From: Girardinichthys multiradiatus | Lineage: Eukaryota; Chordata; Actinopteri; Cyprinodontiformes; Goodeidae | Direction: 5' to 3' | DNA: 64,000 nt | Assembly: GCF_021462225.1 (NCBI RefSeq) | Contig: NC_061798.1 | Span: 20,606,820-20,670,819, forward strand | Part shown: positions 9,999-22,879 of the stretch, in pieces | Position numbering within the stretch: position 1 is the stretch's first letter | Layout of the letters: every line of letters begins with the position of its first letter | Notes under the pieces: model-generated | What the model was told of the DNA's origin: nothing | Database searches by the model: none | The model's input: the letters and a program-made list of their open reading frames with translations, nothing else | Translations under genes and position numbers: made by a program

Positions 9999-12735
9999 CC
10001 TATTTTTCCACCGCAGAATACAAAGGGAGAAAACCAACCAATCTCGCATAAGTTAGAATTCATCCTCTTTTCTATTGAGGTCTGTTATATTTTTGTAAGT
10101 AACTTTTTTATTCAAATAAATTATCTAAATTGGGTTTCAAATCAAGTTGGTGCCAATTTAAATTTATAATACAAACCATTTGATTGCAGAACATTGCAAA
10201 ATGGACTTCATACACATAGGTTAATGAAACAAAACAACACATGTCTACAGTGCATGAGGTGAAATAAGGAGTCTTTGTCCGCCTCAGCTGTTGCATTGAG
10301 GGTGAGACACGATGGCATTGATAGTTCACATCAACCAGTGGAGGAGCAAATGATCTGACAGCCCTCCAATCTTTATGTTTGACGACTTATTTAAAACAAC
10401 TCAAACCACATGGTCAAAGCTCTGACTCCAAACCTTGACCTTAATGTGGTATACCTTGAAATTAAATCTTTGGGCACAAATTTGTCCAAAATATCTTTTG
10501 TATTTGTAAATGTAGCTTTGTAATATCTTATCTATATGTCTTTTTGGAGGAATGTTTTTAAATGTAATTATGTGATACATTTTCTGTTCTTATCCAAAAA
10601 ATATCAAGGCCATTGCAAAGTCAAGAAAGAATATTACTATAAGAGGTAAAGCCATTGAATTACCATTATTTTCTTGGGACTACAAACACCACAAAGCAAC
10701 ATCTCCTCATATTGGCCTGTTAAATTCACAACTGTCCAATTAGTTTGTGTTTGTGCCAAATTTTTTTTACCTTAAACTCAAGAGACACATGGAGGGAGGA
10801 GTAACTAATCAGATCCTCACAAACTGCAAAAAACAAAAGCACAAATACACAACAAATATACTGCATCTGAGGGACCTTAATTGCAAAGTCAGATTTACCA
10901 GAAAAAAAAAAAAACTTTGGTCCCTAATTTTGCCCATAGAACTAGCTCCAGACCATTTTTATTTTGACATTCTAGATTTTGCAGCACACAATGATTTAAC
11001 AACCGAGTCCTCACCTCCCCACATTTTTTAGAGGCTGTGAGAAACCAGCTTTCCCTGCTATTATTTAGTCTGTTTGTTTTGGGCTGCTACAGTAGGGATA
11101 GTACTAACACACTTGATGGATGGACAAGACGAGTTTTTTTTTAAAATAACACTAAGGGGAACAAATAAATTGGGGCCCATCCCGTCTCCCCTTGGTGAGT
11201 CTGCTCTGGACCAAACACAGAGACAGGGAAAATATGCACAGGCAACGTGTTTTAAGGTTAAAGCTTTGTAAGGAAAAATTATTTGTAATATTCATGCCAG
11301 TCACGGTGCCCAACTTTTAGGACCCCCCTCTCCCAGGACAGCCATACCTACAACCATGGGGAGAGGAGGTTGGGTTTGCTAAAGTAGGGTCAGACACCTC
11401 TGATGGCAGCCTGTGTTACACCTCATGCTTGGTCTACTTCTTAGTGCAGTTTTAATGTCTGAATTCATTCTCAGCTTTGGTGAACTGCATGAGATGAAAA
11501 ATTAACACCGACCTATTTCACCTCTAAAACTGTGAATGAGCACAGACCTGAATGTGGGAGAGGGAACAATAGTAGTGACCCATGCAAAAGAAATCTATTA
11601 CCAAATATTTCTTACCCTGTCCTTCACTATGAGACACTTTGCAAGGGGAGGAGACAAACAATGGACACAGGGTTAGTCATGAAGATCTGAAAAAATGCTG
11701 CAGATCACATCAGCTTCGGGTGTCTCCAACCCAGAAAGTTGAAAAAAGTATGTTAAATGCTCAGAGACGTAAATCATTTGAACGATAAGGGACTCCTTCT
11801 GCTCAGTGGATTTAATAATCCATCAGTGGATTTATATAACACTGGCTTCATTCCAACCTGACAGCTCACCCTCATACATCTGATCATTTCATCTTTTTCT
11901 TTCTTTCAGCTTGGAAATTACACACCAGACAACATGGTACATAACACAAATATCCATGTTCCCACCATGTTTAACAACATTTCAACACTTGTGAGAGGTC
12001 TTAGCTCCAGATCTGAAAGCAGCCAGTGTCTTTATAGGGCATAAACATCACATTTGTGGCACAGAGAGAACACAAAAGAGATGCTAACCACTTTGTCCTC
12101 CTTTGTGGCATGCAGTCCAGGTAGCAGAGAGAATTAGGAAACGTGAAGAAAGGATTGGAGAAAAGTGGGAAAGAAGAGATGTTTTGACAGCAGAAAACGA
12201 TGCAGGAAGTAAAATGCAGAGGAGAGGAAATGAGTGATGTGGATATTTTGAAAGAAGAGGAAAAAGAAAGAAGGGAAACAGAGGATGTGGTGCAGAACTT
12301 GTTAGTTACAATCTGGAGAATTGTTACACACACTTTATATTTAGTGAGTCTGAAGATGGTGGATACAACTGAATGCAAATGCATGTGGGGGGCTGCCGCA
12401 GGTACATGCATGAACCAGCTTGGCATGATCTTAGCATGGCCTTCCCTAAAAAAAGGTGGAACTGAGCTCATCAAAAGCCACATTTCTCTACATGCTTCTT
12501 CCTTTTCAGCCTTCTAAGACACACTAGGAACAGTGAGATTACCAATAGAAGCCAGCGGGGCAATGGTCACCGCTACAAGTTTGATGGCCCCTCACAAATA
12601 AATGATGCCCGCTGCAACGTTTACCTGGAAAAAATTTTCTTCAGGGTAGGCCTGTTCCATGGAGCGCAAAATGTTGGGGATCCCTGCTTAATTGAAAGCC
12701 AGTTTTGATAGCCCTCATTCCATCTGTGTCAACAA
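9999..12735. other. Intronic stretch, nothing recognised
   Basis: Intron 2 of the rims1-like gene. Open frames here (for example 12001-12483 minus) have no domain, codon pattern or splice context that marks them as genes. Confidence 0.5.
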
Positions 12736-13030
12736 AGAAATGTTTTACTAGACACAGAATCAACACTTTTCCAAGGGAATTTCAATCACCAGACCTAAAT
12801 CCTAAAAAAAATAAACCTGTGTGCTGAGCTAGAAAAAAGAGAGCGTCAAAAGAAGATCCAGGACTCTGATGGATCATATAAGATTTTTTGATGAGGAATG
12901 GCTATAGATTCTATACATTAAAAGTTGGATTTATCTTTACTTGTGAGATTTGATCATACTACTGCAGTAAAGGTTTATTTTATTTTTTAGACTTTCTACA
13001 CATTTCTACAAGGAGTGCCAATAAATGGAA
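12736..13030 (+). mobile_element. Tc1/mariner fossil, 3' part
   Basis: The frame FQSPDLNP (around 12780) is the conserved PSQSPDLNPIE block around the catalytic Glu, but the Glu position is destroyed by an A-rich expansion. A run of basic residues (KKREKRQKKIQD-like) and 'gaggaatggc' follow, as in the C-terminal transposase. The end 'aaggagtgccaataaatgg' resembles the terminal repeat of the fish families that end '..gtgccaataa..'. Confidence 0.65.
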
Positions 13031-16000
13031 AAATAAAACATTGGATTTGTTCAAGTATTGAAAAGTTGTTTCTCAGCTTCTCCATATGTGGCATCAAACA
13101 CATCATTCAGGTTGATGGCTTTCTGTTAGTATTAAGATGTTTCATTTTAATGTATTCAATTTTTAGGTTGTGTTTTAATGCAGTTTGTGATGTTCTCCTT
13201 ACTTTGTTGTTCTAATATTTAACATAAATTCTATAAATAATAGCAACATGAAAGAACAGTGGCATTTTAAAGTGAAGTTACACTAAAACATGAGCAATTA
13301 TTATAAAACAAAAACAAGACCAGATTTGTCTGCATATTAAACAGGAAAAAACATGAATCTCACAAAATCAGGTGACAGTATTCATACAATGGTTCAATTC
13401 TTGAACATTTTCTCTTTGATTCACAATTTACTGTAAAGAGAGTCTGATTTTACTTTGATTTATTGTATTCAGTGGCCAGGTTAGACATCTCACTTCCACG
13501 TTTGAGCATGTCTTGGATTTAAAGAGATATGAATGAATTTACCAGCAGGGACACTATCTTTATCCAGTATTCTGAGTGATATTTCAGGCCTGTGTATGTA
13601 TGGTCCCAGTGTGAGTCCAGTCCCAGCTGGGATGAGTGGACACTGAACAGATTGGGTGCCACCAGGCTGAGGGCGGAGGGCCCAGATTCAGGTAAAGTAA
13701 GCAGAAGGAGTGTTCTCTCTTTGGTTGGAGGGGAGCCCAGAGAAGGCTTAGATGGAGGAGGGTTGTGTCCTAAAATAGCACAACAATTTTTGGTTAACGG
13801 TTGGAAATAACACTGTTCCAATCTGGAGCAACCTCAACATTTTTTAAACTAATAATTAGGTGTTTTACTTTTTAAATCTTGTCATATATGACTGTTACTG
13901 GTCAGATTAATTTTTGCACTGTGGTTGTTCTTATTTAATTGAATCTAGATCATTAAGAGAAGTTTTAACCATAATAAATGTGAAATACAGTCTTTTTTTC
14001 CTCACTCTGAATTTTTTGTCACAACTCCTAAAGTCACAACTGAATGTAAAATGCAGCCTTTGTTTGGATGTAAACCCTAGATATGCATCAATCAGATGGA
14101 CAGTGATTGTAATTAGCCTTTTTTTGATTATATTTGAACCTGTTTGAGAAATTGTCTAAACTGGTGTGTAGATTATTGCATGTTTTGACCATGCCTTCAC
14201 ACTTTTCTTACTTTATCTTCTGTTACTTTTTGATTCTTTAGTCTAAACTTCTTTTCCATGTCAAACGATAGCGTCATCAGGTCACTTCGTCGGCCACATA
14301 TTAGAGCTGAAATGATTAAGCGATGACATCTACAATGTTGACTACACAAAAATGTTGAGGCAAAACATTATTGTCAACCTTGAGCACTGTAAATGTTTCT
14401 TGTAAGTGCAATGCACTACACGAAGTTATGGGTACAGTATCACCTCTGTTGTCTGCTAGCAAGTTGAATACAAGCTGCACAAACTAGAGCTGGCCTTCAA
14501 TTGTAGATCTACTGCCGGTTGCAGTTTTTGTATTGGTGCAATATGGGCTGTTTCCAAGGGTACTTCCTACTTCCAAGGTAGAAGTAGGAAATATGAGCAT
14601 CAGCTAAAAAAAAAGTATAGAAATCAGTTTTAGTGATTGAATTTTCAATTGATAATTTGCATGTGTGTTAAACAGGGAGCGGCCCAACCCCTGTATTGAA
14701 AAGACACCCTCTGTTTGCTGTTGACAGACTACCTGCTATGGTCTGTGGAGGACCAATCTTGCCATAAATAGGAATACAAACAGAAATAAATAAAGTTACT
14801 AATTATAACAATTACTGGGCCAAAAAGTAGTTAAGAATATTAGTTAAATGCAACAAAATTCTATAAAGAAGAGATTTATTCAGTAATGGATCAATTAATC
14901 AGATATAAATATATATTTCTACTTTAATCCATTTTATTTAAACCAGTTTTCAAAATCATAATCAATATCACTTGTATTAAATAAACAAAAGAAAAAGAGG
15001 TTTAGCTGTAAGGAATTCTACATCAGAAGGCTTTGTGACACTTAACACACTAATGCAAAAAGAGTTTAAAGGTAAGATGGTCTATACATGTGTGCTAATG
15101 CATTAGCAGTGGTAGATAAATGAATATGACAATGCTAAAGTTGCCCTCTGATTTGGTACTCAAGGAAAGGGCTATTTTACAGTTCTGAGTGATTACTGGT
15201 TACATTTATTCAGCTCTAATTCAAAATCGTAAATAACAAGATTGGTCAAACATGTTTTCCTTAATTGCATGCTGCATAGATATTCTTTAAAACACAGTTT
15301 GTGGAATCTTTCATAATACTTGTAAAAAGTGTATTCAATGTAAAATAACCCAGTTTAGCTTCAGTGTTGTACCTACCATGCTTGACCTCACCTAAGGTGG
15401 TCCACATGTCATATAAAGTACTGAAATCATCACATTTATTTATTTATTGCAAACAGAAGAAAGCTTCTACAAATCACATTGTTTCTGTGTTGTAAAGAAT
15501 TTGGCATACATCAGTTGAGGTTTGACTTGTCTTCAGTATCAGTTTTAAATTAGAGCTGACTGAAGATTAATGTAATTTCAAATTTCTGTTTCACATGAAA
15601 TTTTCGTTTACAGTGAGAACTTATATGACAATGTCATGGTCTGCACATGTTTGCAGGATTGAAAAAGATACCATAAAACATCTAACAACCCTGAGAACAG
15701 AGGGTGTGCCCTCACAAAGTAGAGATGGATTGAAATATTCACTGTCTAATCAGGAAAAATATAAATAGATTTATCTACCAAATTATCATTAGTTTCAGCC
15801 CTGAAAACCTGTTGTACTGAACTGTGTCCAGCTGTCTGTTCATATCTTTGCCCATTTGAACTAGTCTGCAACCGACAATAGACAAAGTGTGTCTCTGTTT
15901 TTAAGATAATAATAATATACTGCAGAGTGAAGACGCGAGTGGAATGCAGCCTGATGCTAGCTACCATTGTTCTCTTCTGTGCAGTCCTGGAGATGTGGCT

Positions 16001-16363
16001 TGAGATAAGCGGCACAATCAAGGCTGACATGCTTTCTTTGACAAATACAGTGTCATCACAAAACAAAAGCTAAAACTAGTGTGCTTTCATGTTGAAGAGT
16101 GCAAAGGTGCTTCAATTCATAATCATTCCACAGCACTAAAACCTGATATTTAATTAAAAAAAGAAAGCATTAAAGGGTCGAGAGTGAAGCCATTCTTTTA
16201 AGACACTTTGTTTTTTTTGTTTTTTTTTTCAAAGTGTGCATGGACGCAAAAGGAGAAAGCATACAGACACAGCACAGAAGCACAAGTACTGGCTTTACAT
16301 TAACTACAGCGGGGATGAGGTGTGTAAAGAGAGAAAGAAAGAGGAGGACGTCAGGAGTCTCAC
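13031..16363. other. Intronic stretch immediately 3' of rims1 exon 2
   Basis: Start of intron 2 (read on the minus strand from 16363 downward). No third rims1 exon (the one that should encode the VMWVCNLC half of the zinc finger) was found here or anywhere to the left. The GC-richer patch at 13590-13780 has open frames on both strands and a GT-donor-like CAGGTAAAGT on plus, but no recognisable protein. Confidence 0.5.
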
Positions 16364-16577
16364 ATTGTTGGAGCGCAAAGAGACCCGCCCCCCACAGCGA
16401 GCGCAGAATTTGGTCTGGCAGTAGGAGCAGAGGTGGCCGCAACCGTCGGCGAACTTGGTCTTGCGGCAAATGCCGCAGGTGGGAGCATCATCCTTCTGCT
16501 GCGTCTGCTGACGTCGCGTCTCGACACCGATCCGTCGCACTTCCTGTTTATAGCTCTCAAACTGCTGGTGCAGGGTC
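16364..16577 (-). CDS. rims1: RIM active-zone protein, coding exon 2 (zinc-finger exon)
   Basis: The 214-bp exon has acceptor TTACAG before 16577 and donor GTGAGA at 16363-16358. It completes the Lys codon split from exon 1 (43770-43936) and adds residues 57-127. TLHQQFESYKQEVRRIG continues the Rab3-binding helical region. CGICRKTKFADGCGHLCSYC and TKFCARCGGRVSLRSNN are the RIM zinc finger, with Cys at 90, 93, 106, 109, 114 and 117 plus C102. In the family this domain, flanked by Rab3-binding helices, binds Munc13 and tethers vesicles at the presynaptic active zone. HLCSYC and RSNN, together with the exon 1 text, match RIM1 better than RIM2 (HNCSYC, RSNK). The last CxxC pair lies in the next exon, which is not in the window. 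Confidence 0.96.
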
Positions 16578-16699
16578 CTGTAAGAGAGGTGAGAAAGACT
16601 GGCATTATATTGGGGTCCCATTTTTTAAAAACTTTGAACAACTTTTTTCTTTACCCTTAAAAAAAATAGAACCCAACATAAGGTAGAAGAACGTTTAGC

Positions 16700-16985
16700 A
16701 CTTTCAAATAATGCGGCCTCTTGAAAAAGTATTCATGACCCTTGAACTTTTTGACATTTTTTTGCTTTGCAACTTCAAACTTTTATGCTATTTTATTGGG
16801 ATTTTGTGCAATAGACCAACGCACAGAACTGTAGCAGAAATGTGAAGTGAAGGAGACCATAAATAAAATTCTGAAATGTGTGGTGTGGACGTGTATTTAT
16901 CCACGTTTCATTTGATACCCTTAGATCAAAATTCTGAGCAAAGCACTGCCTTCAGAATCACATTTAGAAGTTCATGCCTCTATAA
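16700..16985. mobile_element. Tc1-family terminal fragment (solo end)
   Basis: 'cttgaaaaagtattcatgac' followed by 'cttgaactttttgacatttt', 'tattgggattttgtgcaatagacc' in pieces, and 'gtgaagtgaagg' is the classic terminal region of the fish Tc1 family whose ends read gtattca...ccttgaactttt. No coding part remains. Related pieces lie at 28050, 34550, 42430, 45005 and 56930. Confidence 0.75.
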
Positions 16986-17435
16986 AATCATTTTATTTAA
17001 TCTCTTTAACTTGAACATTTAGTCTTAGGCCTTTATTCTTTTCAGTTCGAATTAAGCATAAAGAAAACTCTGTTGCCATAAGGTGAATAAGTAATCTAAA
17101 TTAATACAAAATCAACATAAATAATAAACCTGCTTTTGTTATAACAAGAACTGGAGCTCTTTTGAATAAGACCCCAGCTTTAATGAGTCACCTGAGATTG
17201 CTTGTCGTTGACAGAGTAGAAACAGCTGATACTTTTCTCTCACTCCCGGTAGCGGAGGTGAACAACAATGACACCCCTGCTTTAGTCCTTCCCACCTGTA
17301 GTTGTTTTATTGTGTATTCTTTACTCTTTTGGTTGATAAAAGCTTGGTGTACTTTGCACCTGGGTCCTAATAAAGCATCACACATCCAAGAACTACCCCT
17401 ACCAACTCATGATATTTACCCGTCCTCTTGGAAAT
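16986..17435. other. Intronic stretch, nothing recognised
   Basis: AT-rich intron 1 sequence with open frames on both strands but no recognisable protein. Confidence 0.4.
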
Positions 17436-17525
17436 AAAATATTAAATGTTTCCACGTACCCCCTGCAATGTGCTCACGTACCACTAGGGGTACGAATACC
17501 CCCAGTTGGGAATCACTGGTTAAGA
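17436..17525. repeat. hAT-like element end fragment
   Basis: 'cacgtaccactaggggtacg' and 'agttgggaatcactggtta' match the common fish repeat end that reads gtaccacta..ggtac..agttgagaatcactg. It is related in style to the element just to the right (17785-18425). Confidence 0.5.
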
Positions 17526-17784
17526 GCAGGGCGTATTTATGTATTGAATGGCCCAGTCAAAGTCAATACCTAATTGACTTTGACTCGGACTTGAAAGGAC
17601 TTGAAAGTTGCTCTTCAAAGACATTATTTATCCAAGCGGACTGAACTTGAGCCTTTTAGCAAAGAAGGAAAAGGAAAACCTTTCAGTTTCTGGATGTTAA
17701 AACGCTGGTAGACATATAACTCAAAAGACCTGCAACTGTAATTCCACAATTAGACCCTTTCTTTGTGTAGGTCTAGCACCATGC

Positions 17785-18425
17785 TTCTTAACCTGTGGTA
17801 CAAATACAATTGATAGTACTTGGACAGCCTTTAGTGGTACTCAGAAAAAATGTTGGTATTGTTTGCAAGGCAAATATAAACCTATTAACTGTATTATAAA
17901 GCTAATAAAACAATAGATATATTTTTGCTACACACTGATCAAAAGACAAGTTCAGAAGATTTTGAGGACTCCCAGAATGAACTGAAGTGCAGGATAGGGA
18001 AACAAGAACAAGGACAGATTGCATGTTTTCTCTCTTGCCATTGAATTCAGATGTTAGATTTTGGAATGACATCTGACTCAATGTACTTGCTCCAGTTCCA
18101 AGTTTGAAATCCAGAAGGATTTGCAATTCTTTATTTGACCAGGCAATGTACTATTAGCAATGCAAGCTCATATCAGTGAATTTCTTTGCACTTTCAAACA
18201 CTGTAGCAACATATTCTTTAAGTAGGGTTGTACAGTATTGTTCTTTTCCAATTTTTACAACTTCTGAGTAAATGTGCTCATTAGATTGCATCTTTTGATC
18301 AATCAAGCAGCGCCAATGAATCAGAGTCTTTCTTGAAAAGTCCAAGTTATGTTGCAGTGCTGTTTTAAACTTGGTGTGTTCTTAGGTGGTACTTAGTATA
18401 AAACGTTTGAGAACAACTAGTCTAG
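17785..18425. mobile_element. hAT-like non-autonomous remnant
   Basis: The left end (cttcttaacctgtggtac, tagtacttgg, ttagtggtactcag) and right end (gtggtacttagtataaaacg, tgagaacaactagtctag) are partly inverted versions of each other, with GTGGTAC and CAAC/GTTAAG-like cores. Two minus-strand open frames inside (17902-18126 and 18154-18345) may be pieces of an old element protein, but I do not recognise them firmly. Confidence 0.45.
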
Positions 18426-19604
18426 AAAATTTGATTCCAGAAAAAGACATTGAAGATACAAGGTGATAAAATATGAAAAAGGTAAAGATATGTGGCAATT
18501 TTTACAAAGCACTGGAAGTTGCAGCAACAGAGAAATATGTTACAAGCAATTAGAACAGTACTTAAAAGGTCTGTTTAAAAAGAAAATGTATTCTCATTAA
18601 AGAAAACTTCAGCTTGGTTCGGTGCTCTGTGGCTCCCAGCCTTTCATCCTACTTCCTGACTATGATGGAAATAATCTGCAAGGGAATTGCAAATCAGGAT
18701 CAGCTAAAACCCCCACACGGCTGTTTTAACAGAGCTGTTCAAAGAATAGTGCATTAGTGCGGGGTTCAGACATGCTCTTTATCTACCTCCCTGATGGGGA
18801 GTGAAAACCTCTTTATTCACAAATTTGCTGCCAGTTTGTCCATCACCTGTTGGGTCTTAATCAAACTCAAACAGAAAAACTTCTCTACATTTTCTCTACA
18901 TTTTCTCCTATATTACTGATATACTTCTGTCAATACACTCTAAATCAACTACGTAACCAAATCTAGTGATCCTGAGCAGTTGTAATGTTTACCTTGGTCT
19001 ATTAAAAGCAGACATGTCTTTGAAGATACGACCTTCAGCTGCTGGATAGAAAACAGGCTGAAAACATAACTCCTCATATGCTGAAATAAGCTTTTTTTCA
19101 TAAATATTATTAAACAAATTATGACCCTCCACCATGTCCCATCCACAGCCAAGTAGCAACTCTTTCGAAAAAAGGGGTAAAAGCAGAAAGATAAAAATCT
19201 GTCTCTGTCTGTGCTGAAAAACCTTGCCCACATAAAACCGACGAATAATCCACAAACGATTTAAATTACATGAATTAAAACATCATTTTAAACACAGACA
19301 ATGTTCTACGGACAATCCCATTGAGTAGGTCTGTTCAGCTGTCTGCGGCTTTAAATCCTGCAGTAACAGACATCCTCCGTGCACAGTTGGAACGGGGAGG
19401 TGACTGGCAGTCTGGGACTCATCACGGCCAATCAGTGCCATGTGGAAAAGGCTGGGACAGTCAGCCTGTGATGTGATATGTCCAAGGAGTTCTTGAGAAA
19501 TAAGAATTTCACCATAAAAAGTTTTTATCCTTAAGGGAGAATTCAGGATCTCTGAAGGTAGGTTCTGTCAAAAGCAGTTAATGTCACCTGCACTAGATAA
19601 TGCT

Positions 19605-19665
19605 CTTTTCTTTTCTTTTCTTTTCTTTTCTTTTCTTTTCTTTTCTTTTCTTTTCTTTTCTTTTC
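19605..19665. repeat. (CTTTT)n microsatellite
   Basis: About 12 perfect CTTTT units. Confidence 0.97.
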
Positions 19666-20183
19666 TATGAATACAGATTAGCTGGTACAAAAAACTGAAA
19701 AATGGCCAATTCTAAGGCACCAAGAACAAATATAGGGTATATTTGTTTATACAAACACTATTTTACAAACCTTTGCACTGAAGAGTTCTTTACATTGAAG
19801 CTAATCATTTGTTAAACAGAAGGAGGTGTGCCACTAGTGATCTTTCTGTGTGAAAAAAAAAATATTAGATGTTTGCAGTCAGAGCAACTGCCTGATTTAA
19901 ATGTTAGACCATGTAAAGAGCAAGCCTTACCTGGCTGTATATATGTTACTCCTATGTTACATTTGTTACATATTTTGTTTTCAGTAGTAGTTGTTTTACA
20001 CAGGAAGATCATTGGTGGTGCACCTCCTCCTATCAGCGTATTCCATAGAAATTATGATGTACTTCTTTGTAAATAATGACACAATGACAGCGTGATGATG
20101 GTTTTAAAGGTAATAAAATACCATTTGCATGAATTGCTATGTTTTTTAGACTGGAGTTCTTTAGGATGGTAGAAGCCCACTTT

Positions 20184-20221
20184 TAATGTAACATTAGCCG
20201 CTAACAGCTAATGTTACATTA
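20184..20221. repeat. Perfect 15-bp inverted repeat
   Basis: Left arm TAATGTAACATTAGC (20184-20198) and right arm GCTAATGTTACATTA (20207-20221) are exact reverse complements with an 8-base spacer. A second nested pair (CGCTAAC near 20199, GTTAGCG near 20225) overlaps them. Confidence 0.95.
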
Positions 20222-20269
20222 GCCGTTAGCGTCAGCCTCTAGAACTAAATAATCCTTTTTACTACATGA

Positions 20270-20600
20270 AGAGGCTAAGAGAGTGAAAATGTTTTGATTT
20301 TAAGTTTGGTTTTGACTGTTGTCTTATCATTGTTTCTTTAGACTTTATGTCTCCCAGTCTCTGTATTAACAAGTTTCCGTACTAACTTCCTTCATTGTCT
20401 CAGTTCTATGCTCTCACCCAGCTGTTCCTCTGCCAGTAATTAGACTCATCTGTGCAGGATTCCAGTAATTAACCTCTCGAGCATAAATGCTCTTCAGTTC
20501 AGTCAGTCCTTTGTCAAATCTTCCTGTTACGCACCATTCCATTCCTCTGTTTCTTGTGTTGTGTAAGCTTCTCAGTTTTCTTTATTATGGCGGACATTCA
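20270..20600. repeat. Possible retroelement-derived interspersed repeat
   Basis: T/C-rich text with 'gccagtaattagactcatctg', 'cataaatgctcttcagttcag' and 'tcttgtgttgtgtaagc' resembles long-terminal-repeat or promoter-like fish repeats. The 33560-34120 segment has a similar style. This is a resemblance only. Confidence 0.3.
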
Positions 20601-21046
20601 AAACAATTTGTTTTTAAGTATGACTAGATAGCTCTGAGAAAAGGTAAGATTTTGTTTCTGCCAAAGGCCAACAAATGAAAATTCAAAATCACAGCAAAGG
20701 TGCAATCTACGATTAAGACTATAGATTTATATTGTACTATAAAAATTATTGTATACGATTATATTCTGAGCAAACATAGGCAATGTGAATTCAGACTGCC
20801 ACCCTGTCTGTCCCAAAAGGTGCTTTGAACAGGCTCTAATTTAACCCATGGATGATTAGTTATGAATGAAAAATCCCACTGCTGTAACTCAGAATGAAAA
20901 ACAACATGATACTGACACAGCAGGAACGTCATACACCCGACCTCTGACCCCCCATACCACATGTTTCCTGCCAATTCGAGGCCAGGGGGCTGAGCCAGGT
21001 CCGGGCGCCATGGGAACAGCTGTCAGAAACACAGGGTGCACGGTCG

Positions 21047-21060
21047 GTTATCATGGCAAC
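21047..21060. promoter_or_regulatory. RFX X-box-like site
   Basis: GTTATCATGGCAAC on plus, or GTTGCCATGATAAC on minus, matches the imperfect palindrome GTNRCC-N2-RGYAAC at 11 of 12 defined positions. It lies in a GC-richer island of rims1 intron 1, next to an AACAGCTGTC E-box. RFX factors act in ciliated cells and neurons. Function here is inference. Confidence 0.4.
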
Positions 21061-22077
21061 GCAGTGGCGTCAGGCACCAAGTGTCGCTGAGTGTTAGCGT
21101 GCCAGATTTTCTGGCATTTCCACACATTCAGCAGAGATGCAGTGTTATGAAGACACAAGGCAGCTTGGGTATTAAAAATAAATCTGCAGTCCTCCTGGAC
21201 AGGACACGCTCTTCCCTATAAGACGTCAGGATTTTTTTTTGTTTTCTTTTTGTAGCAGCTCAAACAGACACATTTTAGCAAGAAAATAAATCAAAAATAC
21301 TTCTTCCAACTCCTAAAACACATGTCTGGATTTTTAACACTAAAATGTGGCCACAGATACATTAAAAAGATATGATCTATGTAGACAACAGACTAACACA
21401 GCATTTTGTTACGAGACTGAGCCAAAGTAGTTCGACTGTGTGACAAATTCAAAATACGAGAAGACGTAACGCTCTGGTGTTTGAACTGAACTCAGCTGCG
21501 GAGGTGAAACTTTATCTAACAGCTTCTTTAGGCATGAGTGTCTTTTGGAGAAGCCTCGCACTACGGATTTGATGGTGGTGAATCACAGACATTAGAGCTA
21601 GTCCTTCTCAAGTCATGACTCCTATTGCTCAGTTCTGTATTACAAAGATGTCCCATCAGGTGAGGACAAGCTCTTGGTGTTCACTGAGCAGTGTGTTTAT
21701 TGATTACATGCCTGAGCCATCTGCCGCCCCAGAGGTCAGACACAGCGCCTGGGAACACAGGATGTGACAGAGTACTACGGTGTTTTAGTCGAGTCATGAG
21801 ATTTCCAGGTGTCTTGTGCGAAGAACCATCAATTCGTCCTTGATATACAGAAAACTAAATGCACTGCATGTTCCCTACCCAAGTGCACAAATATATCATC
21901 TATTTGCAGTATAGCAAGAGACCAAATATCAACATAACCACAAAGCTTATGCATTCAGGCTTGAGGTTCATTACATTTACTGATATTATAGTACTAATAC
22001 ACAGCATTGTCAAAAAGCATTTGCCTCCCTAGAGATTTATTTTGTTTTAGCCTTTTTGTTACACTTGAATTTTTCAG

Positions 22078-22425
22078 ATTCATCCATCCATCCATTTTTA
22101 TACCCGCTTCTTCTGTACAGGGTCGCTGAGGAGCTGGTGACTTTCTCCAGCGGTCTATGGGCGAGAGGCAGGTACACCATGGAGAGGTCACCAGTCCATC
22201 GCAGGGCAACAAAGAGACACACAGGACAAACAACCATACACACACCCATTCACAACCTAAGGGCAATTTAGAGAGACCAATTAACCTAACTGTCATGTTT
22301 CCAAACTGTGGGAGGTAGCCAAAGTACCCAGAGAGAACCCACGCATGCACGGGGAGAACATGCGAATTTCATGCATAAAAACCCAGGGTTCAAAACTAGG
22401 ACCTTTTCACTACATGGCAGCAGTG
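22078..22425 (+). repeat. Teleost interspersed repeat, copy c (near full length)
   Basis: It shows all the blocks of the family: catccatccatcc, cccgcttcttctgtacaggg, gcgagaggcaggtacacc, gtccatcgcagggcaac, ctaagggcaatttagagaga, ccaaactgtgggaggtag, gagagaacccacgcatgcac and ggggagaacatgcg. It is the best copy in the window for defining the family. Confidence 0.88.
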
Positions 22426-22879
22426 CTACTGACAAAATATAAGTTAAGGGAAAAAAACGTATCCCTCCTAAAACTAATAACTGGTTGTGCCATCTATGAT
22501 GGCAAAAACATCCATCATGTGGTAATGAGTCTTTTGTATCCCAGTAGAGGAATTTTGCCTACTCTTCTTTGCATAATTGTTTTGATTCATTCACAATAGA
22601 ATGTTTTTGAGCATGTATGGCCTGCTTACAACCATGCCCCAACATCTCAATGTCTTGTAATGGTGAATAGAAGAACCCAAAATGCAGGGAGGAGGCAGTA
22701 GGTTGGCAGGTGAAAATAAACTGTTGCACCTCAAAAAGGAAATTCAAACACTTACCAAAACTAAAGTCCAGGAGGTAATCCAAAATAATAATAATATTAC
22801 AAGAGGAAGACAAGGAAACATGCTGGTGTAACAGGATAATCTGACCAAGAGCTGACAAACAGATATTTAAGAGTTGATT

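Larger units (their letters stand above)
18430..22075. other. Intron 1 stretch; mostly unrecognised, with a GC-richer island
   Basis: Apart from the (CTTTT)n run, the palindrome at 20184-20221 and a possible repeat at 20270-20600, I see no coding structure. Bases 20900-21110 and 21560-21790 are clearly GC-richer than their surroundings, retain CpGs and hold an RFX-like X-box. They are candidates for conserved regulatory DNA. Confidence 0.45.

Noticed and set aside
12001..12483. 160-aa minus-strand open frame
   Set aside because: No recognisable protein, no promoter or splice signals, and an overlapping 105-aa frame on the other strand. It lies inside rims1 intron 2.
13519..13821. 100-aa minus-strand frame, and a plus-strand frame with CAGGTAAAGT donor-like end
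   Set aside because: Considered as a missing rims1 exon 3, but the sequence lacks the VMWVCNLC motif and any known RIM text.
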